Assembly: GCA_020638195.1 (NCBI GenBank) | Contig: JACKJC010000009.1 | Span: 1 to 8,380 of the forward strand | Origin: Methylobacteriaceae bacterium | GTDB taxonomy: Bacteria > Pseudomonadota > Alphaproteobacteria > Rhizobiales > Beijerinckiaceae | Direction of reading: 5' to 3' | DNA length: 8,380 nt | In this document: piece by piece, positions 6,545 through 8,380 of the stretch | How the letters are laid out: each line of letters begins with the position of its first letter | Numbering within the stretch: position 1 is the first letter of the stretch | Translations under genes and position numbers: made by a program | Notes under the pieces: model-generated | Told to the model about the DNA's origin: nothing | Database searches by the model: none | Seen by the model: only the letters and a program-made list of their open reading frames with translations

Positions 6545-6579
6545 ATCATACCGGCGGATTTGACGCTTCGAAATCAAAT
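6545..6579 (-). promoter_or_regulatory. Candidate copCD promoter with overlapping dyad
   Basis: On the minus strand a TATGAT (6550-6545) resembles a -10 box about 80 bases before the copC ATG. The -35 position 17 bp upstream (TTTCGA) is poor, which would suit an activated or repressed promoter. It falls within an inverted repeat ATTTGA-N10-TCAAAT at 6558-6579, centred on TTCGAA. The dyad is therefore well placed for a regulator controlling copCD. The regulator is not identified. Confidence 0.35.
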
Positions 6580-6659
6580 GCTGAAATCAGGCAATCTTGG
6601 GATCGACAAAGCGCTTCTCGACACGGCTGGTGGAAAAGTTCGAGCGGCGGAAGCCACGA

Positions 6660-7352
6660 TCAGGCGCCAAGCTCCAGCCGGCCGTCGCGCAAATGCAACA
6701 TCCTGTCGAACCGGGAGAAGACCTTCTCGTCGTGGCTGACGACGACGATCGCCGTGTCCTGTTCGCGCGACACGCGACGCAGCAGGTCCATCACGATGGA
6801 CGCGCGTTCGGAATCGAGCGCGGCAGTCGGCTCGTCCGCGAGGATGATCTTCGGACGATTGGCGAGCGCGCGCGCGATCGCCACCCGCTGCGCTTCGCCG
6901 CCGGATAGTTCGGAAGGGTAGGCTTTCGCGCGGCGGGACACGTCCAGATAGTCCAGCAATTCCATTGCGCGGTCCCGCGCCTCCGTCATGCTCTCGCCGA
7001 GCATGGCGCAGACGAGCGCGACATTCTCCCAGGCCGGCATGAACGGCAGGAGGTTGTGCGACTGGAAGATGAATCCGATCAGCTCCAGGCGCAGCCGCCG
7101 CAGGTCGGAGGTCTTGTAACCGTTCGAATAGATTTCCCGACCGGCGAGACGGATCGCGCCCGCGTCCGGTTCGGCGATGCAGCCGATGCAATTGAGCAAT
7201 GTGCTCTTGCCCGACCCTGAAGGACCGATCAGGCCGACCACTTCGCCGGTCGAAATCGTGACGTCGACATCGACGAGCGCGGTGACGCGCGCCTCGCCGG
7301 CGCCGAAGGATTTCGAGAGATGCTCGATCTCGATGACAGGAGAATGTTTCAT
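6660..7352 (-). CDS. ABC transporter ATP-binding protein, LolD/MacB/DevA-like
   Basis: Cytoplasmic ATPase subunit of 230 aa, the usual length for the family. Walker A GPSGSGKST is at 43-51, the Q-loop FQSHNLLP at 96-103 (Gln97), the signature LSGGEAQ at 149-155 and Walker B ILADEPTAALD at 170-180 with catalytic Glu174. The D-loop follows, and the H-loop His207 is in VVSHDE. The sequence around the Q-loop and the EPTAALD motif place it with the ATPases that power FtsX-type permeases (LolD, MacB, DevA). These work as mechanotransducers on envelope substrates rather than as classical channels. It starts one base after the stop of the permease gene, so the two are co-translated. The substrate cannot be read from the sequence. 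The position just upstream of copCD suggests, but does not prove, a role in metal or envelope stress. Confidence 0.95.
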   Translation of the reverse strand: MKHSPVIEIEHLSKSFGAGEARVTALVDVDVTISTGEVVGLIGPSGSGKSTLLNCIGCIAEPDAGAIRLAGREIYSNGYKTSDLRRLRLELIGFIFQSHNLLPFMPAWENVALVCAMLGESMTEARDRAMELLDYLDVSRRAKAYPSELSGGEAQRVAIARALANRPKIILADEPTAALDSERASIVMDLLRRVSREQDTAIVVVSHDEKVFSRFDRMLHLRDGRLELGA

Positions 7353-7353
7353 G

Positions 7354-8380
7354 TCAGCCGCTCAACGCGGAAGCTGGATCGATTTTCAGGGCGGTGCGGA
7401 TGCCGATGACGCTGGCGAGCAATGCGACCGCGACGACAATTCCGAACAACACAGCGGTGTCGGAGGCTTCGAACACCAGCCGCCGCGGGAAATAGTCCTT
7501 GGCGAGGCGGATCAATGCCGCCCCGAGAACGAAGCCGATGCCGCCGAGCGCCAGCGCCTGCTCCAGGACGAGCTTGATGATGACGGAGTCCGGCGCGCCG
7601 ATCAGTTTGAGCGTCGCAATCGCCTTCTTCTTGTCCATGGTCATCGTGTAGATGATGAGCCCGATCACGACCGTCGTCACGACAAGCAGGATGGCCGTGA
7701 ACATGCCGATCTGCTTGCGCGCGCGTTCAATCACCGACCGTGTGAGGATCGCCTCCTGCTCGGGCCCGGAGATCGCGCTGAGGTGTTTCCATCGGCGAAT
7801 GGAGGCGATCACATCGTCCGCGGCGCTGGCCGGCGTCAGGCGCACGACCACCGCATTGACCAGATCCGTCGCGCCGACGGCCGAGGTCTGGCGCGCGGCG
7901 TCGCGGTGTACGGCCGGCGGGTCGAACTGCGATTGCACGATCTGCGCATCGCGCAGCGTCATCACGACGACCGGGTCGCCGCCGGAGCTCGACAGTTCCT
8001 TGAGCAGACCGACAACCACGAAATCGTGGCGACCGATGCGCACTTGCTCCCCAAGGTCGAGGCCCGTGCGTGGATCGGCGAGCAATTCGTACCGCGATTT
8101 GAGGATGGGCCTTCCTCGCGTCATCTCGAATTCACCGCCCGGCCGCCCCGTCTCCGCGCCGATGACAAAGACGCGCAGGACTTTCCCGCGATGCGGTATC
8201 TCGACGCTCTGGTAAACGACGGCGCCTGCGGCGGCCACGCCCCAATGCGCCAGGATCGTGTCTCGCGTATCCCGCGGGATGCGGGAACTTTCCGCGAAGG
8301 GGCCGCGCTTTCCGCCTTCGACGACCCATATGTCCGCCTGCGCCACGTCGATCAGGCCAAGGGCTTCGGCGACAAGCCCG
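7354..8380 (-). CDS. FtsX/MacB/DevC-like ABC permease (partial, N terminus beyond window)
   Basis: Membrane subunit partnering the downstream ATPase. The visible part is 341 residues and stays open to the right edge. It has GLVAEALGLIDVAQADIWVV at the edge, typical of the segment just after the first TM helix in DevC/MacB-like permeases. Next comes an extracytoplasmic MacB_PCD-type domain of about 200 residues, then three TM helices about 214-236, 262-282 and 297-318 when counted from the in-frame GTG at 8346. A cytoplasmic coupling segment (KKKAIATLKLIGAPDSVI) between the first two of these contacts the ATPase. With the missing N-terminal helix this gives the four-TM FtsX plan. The GTG at 8346 is internal, because conserved sequence continues beyond it. 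A membrane-fusion partner (DevB/MacA type) would be expected upstream, outside the window. Confidence 0.9.
   Translation of the reverse strand, partial: GLVAEALGLIDVAQADIWVVEGGKRGPFAESSRIPRDTRDTILAHWGVAAAGAVVYQSVEIPHRGKVLRVFVIGAETGRPGGEFEMTRGRPILKSRYELLADPRTGLDLGEQVRIGRHDFVVVGLLKELSSSGGDPVVVMTLRDAQIVQSQFDPPAVHRDAARQTSAVGATDLVNAVVVRLTPASAADDVIASIRRWKHLSAISGPEQEAILTRSVIERARKQIGMFTAILLVVTTVVIGLIIYTMTMDKKKAIATLKLIGAPDSVIIKLVLEQALALGGIGFVLGAALIRLAKDYFPRRLVFEASDTAVLFGIVVAVALLASVIGIRTALKIDPASALSG

Noticed and set aside
6103..6549. N-terminal extension of copD to 444 aa
   Set aside because: The extension lies over copC in another frame; the GTGA overlap start gives the normal CopD length.
1..8380. 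tRNA, rRNA, CRISPR array or riboswitch
   Set aside because: No cloverleaf, regularly spaced repeat array or recognisable riboswitch core was seen on either strand by eye.

Overview
The window is GC-rich, densely packed chromosomal-type DNA. Codon use and protein flavour fit an alphaproteobacterium, possibly a Hyphomicrobiales or methylotroph-like lineage; this is inferred from the proteins only, as no rRNA or other marker is present. Nearly everything is on the minus strand. The exception is the last ~22 codons of an unidentified plus-strand gene at the left edge (1-67), which is followed by a clear intrinsic terminator (109-140).

Layout from right to left, in the direction of transcription. 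(1) The C-terminal part of an FtsX/MacB/DevC-type ABC permease runs off the right edge (7354-8380). It lies one base from its ATPase partner (6660-7352), a LolD/MacB/DevA-like subunit with every catalytic motif intact. (2) A ~195 bp gap carries a candidate promoter with an overlapping dyad. (3) copC (6099-6464) and copD (5215-6102) overlap by GTGA and encode a periplasmic Cu(II)-binding protein and a copper-transport membrane protein. They end at a strong hairpin (5183-5207). (4) A complete-looking IS21-family insertion sequence (2672-5153) carries istA and istB plus repeated GGGACCC-type terminal motifs. (5) A histidine kinase gene (1609-2671) has lost its 5' end at the IS boundary. It keeps a Met-rich periplasmic remnant, one TM helix, HAMP, HisKA and HATPase_c. 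(6) A DUF318/ArsP-like permease gene (405-1529) lies behind the kinase. (7) A mostly non-coding stretch (141-404) contains an in-frame open remnant after the permease stop.

The likely theme is envelope metal handling. CopC and CopD handle copper, the ABC pair may export an envelope substrate, and the truncated kinase has a methionine-rich sensor remnant and precedes a metal(loid)-type permease. The IS has no recognisable target duplication, and the kinase 5' half is absent from its other flank. The element therefore seems to mark a deletion or rearrangement junction rather than a clean insertion. I do not see an unmistakably new system. The most informative points are the IS-linked kinase decapitation, the outward TTGACA at the IS terminus, the CopC of the Cu(II)-only type, and the uncertain permease start.
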